Positions 21,659-30,118 are shown, counted from the stretch's first letter. The stretch: DNA of 45,522 nt from an uncultured Collinsella sp. (GCA_902490365.1 CABUDQ010000013.1:1-45522); one strand, 5' to 3'. Translations and numbers: made by a program. Notes: generated by a model not told the origin, from the letters alone.

Positions 21659-21682
21659 GTCATTGGGGACGTCCCCAATGAC
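21659..21682. repeat. 24-bp palindromic repeat, copy 1
   Basis: A perfect palindrome with half-site GTCATTGGGGAC. A second copy with one changed base lies at 41967-41990, so this is a dispersed element. It sits between the rpoD terminator and the tRNA promoter. Confidence 0.75.
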
Positions 21683-21710
21683 TAGGTCGGAAAAATTCTT
21701 AAAAAAGTTC

Positions 21711-21738
21711 TTGCCCTGAGCTGATTCGCCCGTATAAT
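21711..21738 (+). promoter_or_regulatory. tRNA-Asn promoter
   Basis: TTGCCC (21711-21716) and a consensus TATAAT (21733-21738) are spaced 16 bp apart and lie 31 bp before the first tRNA. This is the best -10 match in the window, as expected for a stable RNA. Confidence 0.8.
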
Positions 21739-21768
21739 AAACTTCGTTGCTTGAGAGCACGCACCTAT

Positions 21769-21843
21769 TCCTCGGTAGCTCAATGGTAGAGCACGCGGCT
21801 GTTAACCGCGCTGTTGTAGGTTCGAGTCCTACCCGGGGAGCCA
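21769..21843 (+). tRNA. tRNA-Asn (GTT), copy 1
   Basis: The cloverleaf is clear: acceptor arms TCCTCGG and CCGGGGA (one G-U), D arm AGCTCAATGGTAGAGC-like, anticodon loop CTGTTAA with GTT, and T arm GTAGGTTCGAGTCCTAC. The discriminator is G at 21840 and CCA is encoded at 21841-21843. It reads AAC and AAU codons. Confidence 0.97.
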
Positions 21844-21852
21844 GAATTTCTC

Positions 21853-21873
21853 AGCCCAATCCGCTGGGCTTTT
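21853..21873 (+). other. hairpin between the two tRNA-Asn genes
   Basis: AGCCCA (21853-21858) pairs with TGGGCT (21865-21870), followed by TTT. This is a weak terminator or processing structure in the 34-bp spacer between the tRNAs. Confidence 0.4.
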
Positions 21874-21877
21874 AAAT

Positions 21878-21952
21878 TCCTCGGTAGCTCAATGGTAGAG
21901 CACGCGGCTGTTAACCGCGCTGTTGTAGGTTCGAGTCCTACCCGGGGAGCCA
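21878..21952 (+). tRNA. tRNA-Asn (GTT), copy 2
   Basis: Identical over its whole length, including the encoded CCA, to the copy starting 109 bp upstream. It has no promoter of its own that I can see, so both probably come from the promoter at 21711-21738. A terminator follows 7 bp later. Confidence 0.97.
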
Positions 21953-21958
21953 GGTTGT

Positions 21959-21988
21959 AAAACCCGTCGCTTATGCGGCGGGTTTTTT
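21959..21988 (+). terminator. intrinsic terminator of the tRNA-Asn pair
   Basis: A 12-bp stem (21959-21970 with 21975-21986, one G-U) has a TTAT loop and runs into T6 (21983-21988). The following 160 bp up to 22146 hold no gene I can support; TAGAAT at 22085-22090 might be a -10 box for the next operon. Confidence 0.85.
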
Positions 21989-22146
21989 CATGCCGCGACC
22001 ACTTGACTCGAACGTTGCCATATCAACATTTCGTGTCGAGGATGTAATCCCGCGACCCATCACCTCAACATGGCGCGGTCGTTGTAGAATATTGCAATGA
22101 TTGCTCCCACGACATGGTGCCGTGAGCACCAGATAAGGAGATTCTT

Positions 22147-22503
22147 GTGTCTGAGACCATCAACGGCAGCCTGAGCGTCTCGAACGACGTTATTGCCGAT
22201 ATTGCCGGTTATGCCGCGATGACGTGCTATGGCGTCGTCGGTATGGCTGAGCAGCTCCAGGGCGCCGAGAGCGTGCGCCTGCTTGCCGGTCAGCGCCTCC
22301 GCAAGGGCGTGCTTGTCTCCGCCGACGAGAACGGCCTTACGGTCGATCTTCACGTCGTGCTCGAGAACGGCGTCAACATGAAGTCCGTCTGCCACAATCT
22401 TTCGAGCTCCGTTGCCTTCACCCTGCAGGAGATCGCCCAGATCGATCCCGCCAGCCTTAAGATCGGCATTCACATCGACGCGCTCAAGAGCCGTCTGAAC
22501 TAG
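22147..22503 (+). CDS. Asp23/Gls24 family protein (YloU-like)
   Basis: A 118-residue protein. GTG 22147 follows AAGGAG. The Asp23 pattern is ISNDVIADIAGYAAMTCYGVVGM in form, then KGVLVSADENGLTVDLHVVLENGVNM and TLQEIAQIDPASLKIGIHIDAL. Such proteins are small, abundant and envelope- or stress-linked in Gram-positives; the precise role of this YloU type is unclear. It lies 27 bp before the fakA-like gene, an old pairing (yloU-yloV) that suggests a link with fatty-acid or envelope metabolism. The rpmB gene often found beside it is not here. Confidence 0.88.
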   Translation: MSETINGSLSVSNDVIADIAGYAAMTCYGVVGMAEQLQGAESVRLLAGQRLRKGVLVSADENGLTVDLHVVLENGVNMKSVCHNLSSSVAFTLQEIAQIDPASLKIGIHIDALKSRLN

Positions 22504-22530
22504 CATCCGAAAACGGAGATTCAAATACCC

Positions 22531-24192
22531 ATGATTGCAAAGACCATTCGCACCTGTTTTCCGATCGCTGCGGCTGCTGTTTCCGACAAGGCCGAGGAGA
22601 TCAACAAGCTCAATGTCTTCCCCGTACCCGACGGCGACACCGGTACCAACATGTCGCTCACGCTCGCCTCGGTGACCAAGGAGCTTTCCGCCCTTCCCGC
22701 CGATGCCGATATGGAGGCCATCGCCGGCGCCATCACCCACGGCTCCCTGATGGGTGCCCGCGGCAACTCCGGCGTCATCACCTCTCAGATCCTGCGCGGC
22801 GTGGCCGAGGGTCTCGTCTCTGCTGATGAGCCCATCACGTCCGCCAACATCGCCTATGCGTTCCGCCGCGCCGTCAAGGTCGCCTTCCAGGCCGTCCGTA
22901 AGCCCATCGAGGGCACGATTCTCACGGTGCTGCGCGATGTCTCGACCAAGGCCGACGAGTGCGAAAAGAAGAAGTTCTCGGCCGAGGACGCGCTCGATGC
23001 CATCGTCGTCGAGGCCTACCAGTCCGTCGCTCGCACGCCCGACCTGCTGCCCGTTCTGAAGGAGAACGGCGTGGTCGACTCCGGCGCCTTTGGCTTTGCC
23101 ATCTTCCTCGAGAACTTCGTAGCTGCCGCTCTTGGCCGCAGCACCGTTGTCGAGGATTTCTCCGCTACGTTTGACTCCGCCGGCTCTGCCCGTGATGCCG
23201 CTCTTGGCCGCGTTGAGATCGAGGCTAACGACGACTGGGAGGGCTCGGAATTCCGTTACTGCAATGAGTTCCTGTTTAAGGCCGACGCCCCGTTTGACGA
23301 GGACGAGTGCCTTAAGTTCCTGGGTTCCATGGGCGACTGTGAGCTGCTCGTGGGCGCATATCCCGACTACAAGATCCACGTGCACTCCAACACCCCCAAC
23401 CTGGTGCTCGAGCACATGCTTCAGCTTGGTCAGATCTACGAGGTCTTTATCCACAACATGGAGATGGAGGCCCACGACCGTACCGCCAAGATTCATGAGG
23501 ACCAGGAAAAGGCCGCCGAGCCTGCCAAGGCGCTGGGCTTTGTCGCCGTTGCCGCTGGGTCCGGCGAGGCAGACATCCTCAAGTCCCTCGGCGTCGACGT
23601 GATCGTGTCGGGTGGCCAGACCATGAACCCCTCGACTGCAGACCTGCTGGGCGCTGTTGACCAGGTCAACGCGACCTCGGTCATCATCCTGCCCAACAAC
23701 GGCAACATTCGCATGGCCGCCGAGGCCGCTGCCTCAGCCTGCACCGACAAGAAGGTCGCCGTCGTTCCCACCAAGACCGTTCCGCAGGCCTTCTCCGCGC
23801 TGTTCGCGGTCCTGCCCGATTCCGAGCTCGAGGATGCCGTCGCCGCTATGGTCGACGCCATCAGCGAGGTCCGCGATGGCGAGGTCACCCGCGCCGTGCG
23901 CGACTCCAGCGCCTCCGACGGTTCGCCAATTCACTCCGGTGACGTCATGGGCATCATTGCCGGCTCCATCGATGTGGTCGGCTCCGACGTGAAGCAGGTC
24001 ACGCTCGATTGCATCAACCGCATGCAGGAGGAAGAGGAGGGCGACGCGCTGACGATTCTGGCCGGCGAGGAGCTGTCCGATGAAGCCTTCCAGGAGATCG
24101 TCGACGCTATCGAGGAGGCTCAGCCCGACCTGGAGATCGACGCCCATCGTGGCGAGCAGCCGCTCTATCCCGTGATCTTCTCGATCGAGTAG
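22531..24192 (+). CDS. fakA: DAK2-domain fatty acid kinase subunit FakA-like (YloV)
   Basis: A 553-residue protein. The N-terminal DAK2 kinase domain has NVFPVPDGDTGTNMSLTL (the Asp cluster at 34-36 binds Mg-ATP) and GSLMGARGNSGVITSQILRG. A middle region and a C-terminal DegV-like Rossmann domain follow (VSGGQTMNPSTADLLGAV, VIILPNNGNIRMAAEAAA). With a FakB lipid carrier, FakA phosphorylates exogenous fatty acids to acyl-phosphate, which PlsX/PlsY-type enzymes use. No fakB is in the window, but plsX is at 28975. Located just upstream of recG, as in Bacillus. Confidence 0.88.
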   Translation: MIAKTIRTCFPIAAAAVSDKAEEINKLNVFPVPDGDTGTNMSLTLASVTKELSALPADADMEAIAGAITHGSLMGARGNSGVITSQILRGVAEGLVSADEPITSANIAYAFRRAVKVAFQAVRKPIEGTILTVLRDVSTKADECEKKKFSAEDALDAIVVEAYQSVARTPDLLPVLKENGVVDSGAFGFAIFLENFVAAALGRSTVVEDFSATFDSAGSARDAALGRVEIEANDDWEGSEFRYCNEFLFKADAPFDEDECLKFLGSMGDCELLVGAYPDYKIHVHSNTPNLVLEHMLQLGQIYEVFIHNMEMEAHDRTAKIHEDQEKAAEPAKALGFVAVAAGSGEADILKSLGVDVIVSGGQTMNPSTADLLGAVDQVNATSVIILPNNGNIRMAAEAAASACTDKKVAVVPTKTVPQAFSALFAVLPDSELEDAVAAMVDAISEVRDGEVTRAVRDSSASDGSPIHSGDVMGIIAGSIDVVGSDVKQVTLDCINRMQEEEEGDALTILAGEELSDEAFQEIVDAIEEAQPDLEIDAHRGEQPLYPVIFSIE

Positions 24193-24202
24193 GCATCTGC
24201 CC

Positions 24203-26380
24203 ATGTCCGAGCTCTGCTCCGTGCCGCGCGTCTCGGATCGCTTTGCCCAGAGCAATGCGCTCGACGAGGATATCGCGCGACTCAAATATGTTTCGGGTAA
24301 ACGTGAGGAGGCCCTTCGCCGTCTGGGAATTCGGACGGTGGGGGACCTCCTTCTCCATATCCCTCATCGATACCTGGACTTTACGCGCTCCTGGTCCATC
24401 GAGATGGCGCCCATCGGTACCGTGTGCACCATCATCGCCACGGTCGACCGTATCGTTCAAAAGAAGCCGCGTCCGCGCATGCAGGTGACCGAGGTCTCAC
24501 TCGTTGACGAGACGGGCGTGCTGCAGGTCGCCTTTTTCCGTCAGCCTTGGATTGCCCAGCAGCTTAAGCAGGGCGACCGCCTGGCCGTGATGGGCAAGGT
24601 CGAGTTTGCCTACGGTTTTAAGCAGATGGCCTCGCCGCACTTTGAAAAGCTTGAGGAAGGGCGCGCCGCGGGCACTATCCTGCCGGTCCATTACGTGAGT
24701 GACGGCGTGAGTCAGGCATGGATGCGCCGTATCGTAAGTGGCGCGCTCGAGGTCGTCGGCAATCCCTTTGATCCCATTCCGGCACGCTTACGCGTTAAAC
24801 GTCGCCTGATGAGCCATGCCTGTGCCCTTCGATCGATCCACTTTCCCTCGAGCATGGCTGAGCGCGATATCGCGCGCGCACGGCTTGCCTACGAGGAGTG
24901 CCTCTACCTGCAGCTGGCGCTGCGCCTGCGCAACGACGGTGGCTTGGTCGAAGTCGCTCCCTACGCCCACGCCGCGGGCGAGCACCTGGCCGCGCTCAAG
25001 CAGGCCCTGCCGTTTTCGCTGAGCGACGAGCAGGAGGCCGCGTTCCAAGACATCCTGCGCGATATGTGCGATGGCGGGCGCGTGATGAACCGCCTGCTGC
25101 TGGGCGATGTCGGTACCGGTAAGACCGCCGTTGCCGCCTGCGCGCTGGCTGTGGCTGCCGATAGCGGCACACAGGCCTGCGTTATGGCGCCCACGGGCGT
25201 GCTGTCGCGTCAATATGCCGATAAGACCGGCCCTCTGCTCTCGCAGGCCGGCATGTCTTGGGCGCTTCTGACGGGTGCCACGCCGGCCGCAGAGCGCGAG
25301 CGCATCCATGCACAGCTGGAATCCGGAGAGCTCGACGTCCTCTTTGGAACCCATGCGGTCCTTTCGGATAACGTGGCGTTTAAGTATCTGTCGCTCGTAG
25401 TCATCGATGAGCAGCACCGGTTTGGCGTCGGCCAACGCAATGCCTTGCGCGCGAAGGGCCCCGGTGCCGATCTGCTCGTTATGACGGCAACGCCCATCCC
25501 GCGTACGCTGGCGCTTTCGGTCTACGGCGATCTGGACACGAGTATCATCCGCCATCGGCCCGTCCCTGGCGCTGGCGTGACGACACGCGTGCTTACCGAG
25601 TCGAGTCGCGACCTTGCCTATGGCGCCATCCGCGAGGCGCATGAAAAGGGTCAGCAGGCCTACGTGATTTGCCCGCTCGTGGAGCCGAGTGACTCGGCCG
25701 ATGATCTGGAGGACGTGCCCGGTATCGTCCGCGACGACGAGGGCCGCGTGACGGTCCCCGTGCCGCTGCACGATACGGCGACCGAGCTCGATCGCCTGCG
25801 TCTGGCGTTGCCGGGTCTTGCCATCGAGCGCCTTCACGGCCGCATGCCAGCGGGGGAGAAGGACCAGGTTATCGATGCCTTCAAGCGCGGCGAGATTGAC
25901 GTGCTCGTCTCGACTACGGTGGTCGAGGTGGGCGTCGACGTGCCCAACGCCACCGTCATGGTCATCGAGAACGGTGAGCGCTTTGGCTTGGCGGCCCTGC
26001 ACCAGCTGCGCGGCCGCGTGGGCCGCGGCAGCGTGTCGGGCACCTGCCTGGTCATGACGCACTCCAAGGGCAACGGCGGCGCTTCGGCGGCGCAAGACCG
26101 TCTCCAGTCGCTCGAAAAGACCTCGGACGGCTTTACGCTCGCCCAGATGGACCTTCGTCTGCGCCACGAGGGCGAAATCCTGGGGTACCGCCAGCATGGC
26201 GGTGTGACTCTGCGCTTTGTCGACCTGGATGCCGACGAGGAGCTGATCGAGTGGGCCCATTTGGACGCGGTCGAGCTCTTGCGGTATGCTTGCAACCTTG
26301 ACTCCGTGGCGACGCGCCCCCTGCGCGATGCGGTCGCCATGCGATATCGACACATTTTTAAGGAGGTCAGCGGAGGATGA
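24203..26380 (+). CDS. recG: ATP-dependent DNA helicase RecG
   Basis: A 725-residue branch-migration helicase that remodels stalled forks and Holliday junctions. The N-terminal wedge (OB-fold) region has RRLGIRTVGDLLLHIPHRYLD and TEVSLVDETGVLQVAFF. The motor has Walker A GDVGTGKTAVA, Walker B DEQHRFGVGQR, TATPIPRTLAL, and the C-terminal helicase motifs VVEVGVDVPNATVMVIE and QLRGRVGRG. The start is ATG 24203, 10 bp after fakA. It overlaps rsmD by 4 bp. Confidence 0.96.
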   Translation: MSELCSVPRVSDRFAQSNALDEDIARLKYVSGKREEALRRLGIRTVGDLLLHIPHRYLDFTRSWSIEMAPIGTVCTIIATVDRIVQKKPRPRMQVTEVSLVDETGVLQVAFFRQPWIAQQLKQGDRLAVMGKVEFAYGFKQMASPHFEKLEEGRAAGTILPVHYVSDGVSQAWMRRIVSGALEVVGNPFDPIPARLRVKRRLMSHACALRSIHFPSSMAERDIARARLAYEECLYLQLALRLRNDGGLVEVAPYAHAAGEHLAALKQALPFSLSDEQEAAFQDILRDMCDGGRVMNRLLLGDVGTGKTAVAACALAVAADSGTQACVMAPTGVLSRQYADKTGPLLSQAGMSWALLTGATPAAERERIHAQLESGELDVLFGTHAVLSDNVAFKYLSLVVIDEQHRFGVGQRNALRAKGPGADLLVMTATPIPRTLALSVYGDLDTSIIRHRPVPGAGVTTRVLTESSRDLAYGAIREAHEKGQQAYVICPLVEPSDSADDLEDVPGIVRDDEGRVTVPVPLHDTATELDRLRLALPGLAIERLHGRMPAGEKDQVIDAFKRGEIDVLVSTTVVEVGVDVPNATVMVIENGERFGLAALHQLRGRVGRGSVSGTCLVMTHSKGNGGASAAQDRLQSLEKTSDGFTLAQMDLRLRHEGEILGYRQHGGVTLRFVDLDADEELIEWAHLDAVELLRYACNLDSVATRPLRDAVAMRYRHIFKEVSGG

Positions 26381-27033
26381 GAATCATCGGCGGCGAATGG
26401 CGCGGTCGTAAGATCGAGGAGCCCCGTGGTCGCGATGTCACCCGCCCCACGACCGATCGCGTGCGCGAGGCATGCGCATCTATGGTCATGTCGGCATTCG
26501 ACTTCGATCTGGACGAGGTCCGCGTGCTGGACGCCTTTGGCGGCTCCGGTGCCTTAGGGTTAGAGATGCTCTCACGTGGTGCCCGCTCACTCACGACGTT
26601 CGAGATCGATCGGGATGCCGCGCGGCTCATTACCAAGAATATCGAGTCGCTCTGTCGTGACCGTGCGCGTTGGCGCGTGGTCTCGGGCGATATGCTGGTG
26701 AGTGCCTCGCGCGGTCGTGTGCCGGGCGGCCCCTTTGATCTGGTCCTGCTCGACCCGCCCTATGCTTTTGGCGCCGAGCCGGTCGAGGTGCTGCTGCAGA
26801 ACCTGGCTCAGCAGGGTCTGCTTGCACCTGGCGCTTATGCCCTGTTTGAGCATGCCGCCGCCGATGCGGGCGCGCATCCGGCAGGCTTTGAGATCGTGCG
26901 CGAGAAACGCTACGGCATTACCTCGGTCGACCTGCTTCGTTGGGTCGGCGATGACGATGGTGAGGAAGATTGCGCTGGCACCGATGCTCACAACAACGAT
27001 GCCACGACGGTTCAGGAGGACGACCATGAATGA
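26377..27033 (+). CDS. rsmD: 16S rRNA (guanine(966)-N(2))-methyltransferase RsmD
   Basis: A 218-residue SAM-dependent methyltransferase of 16S rRNA G966. The family start RIIGGEWRGRKI is followed by TRPTTDRVREA, the SAM-binding DAFGGSGALGLE (52-63) and the catalytic DPPY (126-129). The last 30 residues are an acidic, His/Asn-rich tail beyond the domain (DDDGEEDCAGTDAHNND). ATG 26377 overlaps recG, and the end overlaps coaD by 8 bp; rsmD-coaD is a conserved pair. Confidence 0.93.
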   Translation: MRIIGGEWRGRKIEEPRGRDVTRPTTDRVREACASMVMSAFDFDLDEVRVLDAFGGSGALGLEMLSRGARSLTTFEIDRDAARLITKNIESLCRDRARWRVVSGDMLVSASRGRVPGGPFDLVLLDPPYAFGAEPVEVLLQNLAQQGLLAPGAYALFEHAAADAGAHPAGFEIVREKRYGITSVDLLRWVGDDDGEEDCAGTDAHNNDATTVQEDDHE

Positions 27034-27523
27034 CACCATCAACCGCGTGATCGTCCCGGGCACCTTCGATCCCATCACGTTTGGCCATATCGACGTCATC
27101 CGCCGCGCCCGCCGCATCTTTCCCAGTGTGATCGTCGCTGTTGCCGAGTCGCAGGGTAAAAACGGTGTGGGTACCACGTTTATGCTCGATGAGCGCGTGG
27201 CGCTGGCTCGCGAGGCGCTCGGTGATATCGACGGCGTCGAGGTCCTGCCCTTTACCGGCCTCTTGGTCGACTTCGCTCGCGAGCAGGGGGCGGGGGCCGT
27301 TGTCAAGGGCCTGCGCGCCATGACCGACTTTGAGTACGAGCTGCAGCAGGCAGACCTCAACTACCGCTTGGATAACGAGCTGGAGTCCATCTTTGTCATG
27401 AGTGCGCCGCAGTACGGCTATATCTCGAGCTCGGTCGTTCGCCAGATCGCCTCGCTCGGCAGCGATGTATCGACGTTTGTTCCGCCCAACGTGGTCGAAG
27501 CGCTCAGACATCGCTTTTCGTGA
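27026..27523 (+). CDS. coaD: Phosphopantetheine adenylyltransferase
   Basis: A 165-residue enzyme joining ATP and 4'-phosphopantetheine to dephospho-CoA, the penultimate step to CoA. ATG 27026 follows CAGGAGGAC. The nucleotidyltransferase motif is PGTFDPITFGHIDVIRRA (TxGH-like). The substrate-binding KGLRAMTDFEYELQQADLN and the signature YGYISSSVVRQIASLG are present. It is translated in overlap with rsmD. Confidence 0.95.
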   Translation: MNDTINRVIVPGTFDPITFGHIDVIRRARRIFPSVIVAVAESQGKNGVGTTFMLDERVALAREALGDIDGVEVLPFTGLLVDFAREQGAGAVVKGLRAMTDFEYELQQADLNYRLDNELESIFVMSAPQYGYISSSVVRQIASLGSDVSTFVPPNVVEALRHRFS

Positions 27524-27547
27524 CGTTTTTTATTGCCTGGTGGCATG

Positions 27548-27556
27548 TGGTAAACT
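27548..27556 (+). promoter_or_regulatory. possible extended -10 promoter
   Basis: TGGTAAACT (27548-27556) matches an extended -10 element 36 bp before the next gene, after coaD. No clear -35 box is seen at the right distance. Confidence 0.3.
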
Positions 27557-27591
27557 AGCACGATGATATGTTACCTATGAAAGGAGACCGG

Positions 27592-28089
27592 ATGCCGGGC
27601 GAGAATTTTCCTGGCGATAGGATCGTCAGCTTGGTCGATGAGCTCGAAGGGCTGATCGAGGAAGCCAAGCCGCCTTTCGGCAAGAACGCTCAGTTCAAGG
27701 TCATCGACGCCGACGTGTTCTTCAACATCCTCGACGAGATCCGCATGAGCTATCCCGAGGAGTGGCAGAAGTCCCGCCGTATCCTTAAGGAGCGCGAGGA
27801 GCTTATGGCTTCCGCCGCCGCCCAGGCCGATTCCATCATCGCCGACGCTCAGCAGCAGGCCCTCACCATTGCCGGTGAGCAGGAGATCGTCCGCTTAGCG
27901 CAGCAGCAGGCCGACGACATCCGTGATCGTGCCCAGCAGTACGAGCGCGAGACGCGTTATGCTGCCGAGGACTACGCAGAGCAGGTCTTTACGCACCTGG
28001 AGGAGAACCTCAAGAGCCTGACCGGCACCGTTACCCGTTGCCGTCAGCAGCTCAACGAGGGTGCCGCCCAGCAGAATGGTCAGTGGTAA
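27592..28089 (+). CDS. coiled-coil protein of unknown function (ATP synthase b/DivIVA-like helices)
   Basis: A 165-residue, highly helical, acidic protein. ATG 27592 follows AAAGGAGA; an ATG at 27568 has no site. Residues 10-65 are a conserved-looking head (VSLVDELEGLIEEAKPPFGK, VDADVFFNILDEIR). About 65-150 is an Ala/Gln/Glu-rich coiled coil (ASAAAQADSIIADAQQQA, QQQADDIRDRAQQYERET). The head plus coil resembles septum- or pole-associated DivIVA-like proteins, but no membrane segment or DivIVA motif is certain. It is joined to the DUF177 gene by a TAATG overlap, so the two are probably co-expressed with rpmF. Confidence 0.7.
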   Translation: MPGENFPGDRIVSLVDELEGLIEEAKPPFGKNAQFKVIDADVFFNILDEIRMSYPEEWQKSRRILKEREELMASAAAQADSIIADAQQQALTIAGEQEIVRLAQQQADDIRDRAQQYERETRYAAEDYAEQVFTHLEENLKSLTGTVTRCRQQLNEGAAQQNGQW

Positions 28090-28643
28090 TGGCTGAGTTC
28101 CCGAGCGTTACCGTCGATCTTTCTGAGCAGCTCGAGTTTCCTGGAGATTCGTATCCGCTGACCGGTAAGGTCGATGTCGCCACCTACACGGTGGGCGAGA
28201 AGGAGTACCAGCTGCAGGACGGCATCGACTACGACGTTGTCTTTACCAATGCCGGTACCGGTGTCTTGCTCACGGGCATGGTCCGCGCGCACGCCACCGG
28301 CGAGTGCGACCGTTGCTTGGAGCCCGCCTCGTTTGATATCGCCGGCGAGATCGAGGAGTTCTACCTCTTTGAGGAGCCCGAGGATCCCGAGGCCTACGAG
28401 GACGGCTACGAGCTCCTGGGTGAGGACCGCATCGTCGATCTGGGTGAGCCCATCAACGACGCGGTCGTCATGGACACGCCGTTTGTGGTGCTCTGCAAGC
28501 CTGATTGCCGCGGTCTGTGTCCCACTTGCGGTTGCAATCTCAACGTCGAGCAATGCGATTGTGCCGCTCAGGCAGAGGCAGAATGGGCCGCTGCCACGGA
28601 AAATCCATTTGCAGCATTGAAGAATCTCAAGCTCGATGAGTAA
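28089..28643 (+). CDS. YceD/DUF177 family protein (23S rRNA accumulation protein)
   Basis: A 184-residue protein; ATG 28089 shares one base with the previous stop. The family features are an N-terminal beta-rich part, the CDRC knuckle in ATGECDRCLEPASFDI, an acidic EEFYLFEEPEDPEAYED loop, and a Cys-rich C-terminal signature (LCKPDCRGLCPTCGCNLN, QCDC). Relatives are linked to 23S rRNA processing and almost always sit directly before rpmF, as here. Confidence 0.88.
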   Translation: MAEFPSVTVDLSEQLEFPGDSYPLTGKVDVATYTVGEKEYQLQDGIDYDVVFTNAGTGVLLTGMVRAHATGECDRCLEPASFDIAGEIEEFYLFEEPEDPEAYEDGYELLGEDRIVDLGEPINDAVVMDTPFVVLCKPDCRGLCPTCGCNLNVEQCDCAAQAEAEWAAATENPFAALKNLKLDE

Positions 28644-28707
28644 AACTGTGGTAGTATCGCTACTTGCGCGTAATCGCCACACTGGATAGTTCATAAGGAA
28701 GGTCACT

Positions 28708-28887
28708 ATGCCCGTACCTAAACAAAAGCAGGGTCGTATCCGCACTCACACCCGTCGTTCCGCCAACATGAAGATCTCGGCTGCGGCTCAGTCCACGTGC
28801 CCCCGTTGCGGCGCTGTCAAGCTTCCGCACCACGTGTGCCCCAGCTGCGGTTTCTACAAGGACCGCGAGGTTATCGTTACCGAGTAA
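28708..28887 (+). CDS. rpmF: 50S ribosomal protein L32
   Basis: A 59-residue ribosomal protein. ATG 28708 follows AAGGAAGGTC. It begins MPVPKQKQGRIRTHTRRS and has the zinc-binding pairs CPRC and CPSC around KLPHHV, ending FYKDREVIVTE. This is the Cys-containing (zinc) form. It lies 64 bp after the DUF177 gene. TGGTAGTAT (28649-28657) in that gap could be an extended -10 element giving it separate expression. Confidence 0.95.
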   Translation: MPVPKQKQGRIRTHTRRSANMKISAAAQSTCPRCGAVKLPHHVCPSCGFYKDREVIVTE

Positions 28888-28927
28888 CGCTATACTCTGG
28901 ATGCGATGCCGTTCCAAATGGAACCAC

Positions 28928-28958
28928 AATGGCCGGCTCAATGAGTCGGCCATTTTTG
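28928..28958 (+). terminator. intrinsic terminator after rpmF
   Basis: A 12-bp stem (28928-28939 with 28943-28954, one G-U) has a 3-nt loop AAT and is followed by TTTG. It ends 16 bp before plsX, so plsX expression needs read-through or a promoter within this gap. Confidence 0.75.
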
Positions 28959-28974
28959 TATAAGGAGCATGTAT

Positions 28975-29994
28975 ATGAGTAACGTTCGCGTTTGTGTAGA
29001 CGTTGTGGGCGGAGACGAGAAACCTCAGGTTGTTCTCGATGGTATCGAGGCTGCGCTTGCCGCCGATCCCGATATCGAGGTCTTGGCAGCTGGCCCCGCT
29101 GAAATCGTCAATCCCTTTGCTGCTTCCCATGCACGTGTTGAGGCTCTTGAGGCACCCGACGTTATCGCCATGGATGACGATCCCATTCGCACCGTGATGA
29201 CCAAGCGCAAGTCCTCGATCGTGCTTGCCTGCCGCGCCATCAAAAAGGGCAACGCGGACGCGTTTTTCTCCGCCGGCTCCACCGGCGCCATGACCGCTGC
29301 CGCGACCGCCTACGTCACACCGTTTAGATATATGGCCGAAGGCAAGAAGCAGCCGGTGCGCCCCTGTTTGACCAATGCGCTGCCCAATCGTGCCGGCGGC
29401 CTGACGGTGCTGTGCGACATGGGCGCCAACCCCGATGTCGAGGTGGACGACATGGTGCGTTTTGCCCAGATGGGTAGCGCTTATGCCCGCGTTGTCCTGG
29501 GCATCGAGCATCCTCGCGTGGGCTTGCTTGCCAATGGCACCGAGGACGAGAAGGGCTCCAACTTTACCAAGGCCTGCTTCCCGGCCATGAAAGCCGCCGT
29601 TCCCGGCTTTGTGGGTAACTGCGAAGGCACCGATCTTACGTCGGGCAATTTTGACGTCGTGGTCGCCGACGGCATGTCGGGCAACATTGCGCTCAAGGCC
29701 ACCGAGGGCGCTGCCAAGTTTTTGTTGCAGGAGCTCAAGGGCGTCTTTATGTCTTCGCTTGGCACCAAGATCGCCGCGCTGCTCATTAAAAAGCAGATGC
29801 GTGAGATAAAGGCCAAGCTCTCTGGCGACGCCAAGGGCGGCGCGATTCTTTTGGGCCTGCGCGGCGTGGTTCTGATCGGCCATGGCGCCACCTCGGTCGA
29901 AGCTGTTAAAAACGGTACGCTTGCGGCGGCCGAAGCCGTGCGCGCCGGGCTGGTCGAGAATGTCGCCAACTCCATGGACGGCATCGTTTTGTAA
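28975..29994 (+). CDS. plsX: Phosphate acyltransferase PlsX
   Basis: A 339-residue peripheral membrane enzyme making acyl-phosphate from acyl-ACP for phosphatidic acid synthesis. ATG 28975 has AAGGAG 7 nt upstream; ATG 28969 is too close. The family sequences include VCVDVVGGDEKPQVVLDG, the SAGSTGAMTAAATAYV phosphate-binding loop, LCDMGANPDV, GLLANGTEDEKGS and VVADGMSGNIALKATEG. It can use acyl-ACP built on the neighbouring acpP product and acyl-phosphate made by FakA. Confidence 0.95.
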   Translation: MSNVRVCVDVVGGDEKPQVVLDGIEAALAADPDIEVLAAGPAEIVNPFAASHARVEALEAPDVIAMDDDPIRTVMTKRKSSIVLACRAIKKGNADAFFSAGSTGAMTAAATAYVTPFRYMAEGKKQPVRPCLTNALPNRAGGLTVLCDMGANPDVEVDDMVRFAQMGSAYARVVLGIEHPRVGLLANGTEDEKGSNFTKACFPAMKAAVPGFVGNCEGTDLTSGNFDVVVADGMSGNIALKATEGAAKFLLQELKGVFMSSLGTKIAALLIKKQMREIKAKLSGDAKGGAILLGLRGVVLIGHGATSVEAVKNGTLAAAEAVRAGLVENVANSMDGIVL

Positions 29995-30041
29995 GAGCGA
30001 GTTAGAGCGCTGTTATGTGCCTCGCGGCCTGCTTCGTGGGG

Positions 30042-30088
30042 TAGAATCAGAACCGTGTCTTGGTACCGCCCGGGCGGTACCATTCTTT
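30042..30088 (+). promoter_or_regulatory. acpP promoter -10 and leader palindrome
   Basis: TAGAAT (30042-30047) is a likely -10 box. A perfect 22-bp palindrome at 30061-30082, with half-site TGGTACCGCCC, follows at the start of the leader and is trailed by TTCTTTT. It may be a regulator site for lipid genes or, as a hairpin, the plsX terminator. Confidence 0.45.
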
Positions 30089-30118
30089 TGGTATTCATGC
30101 ACTATGAGAGGAAGCGCT

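Noticed and set aside
22060..23496. 478-aa minus-strand open frame over the Asp23 and fakA genes
   Set aside because: Covers two recognised genes in antisense and has no motif of its own.
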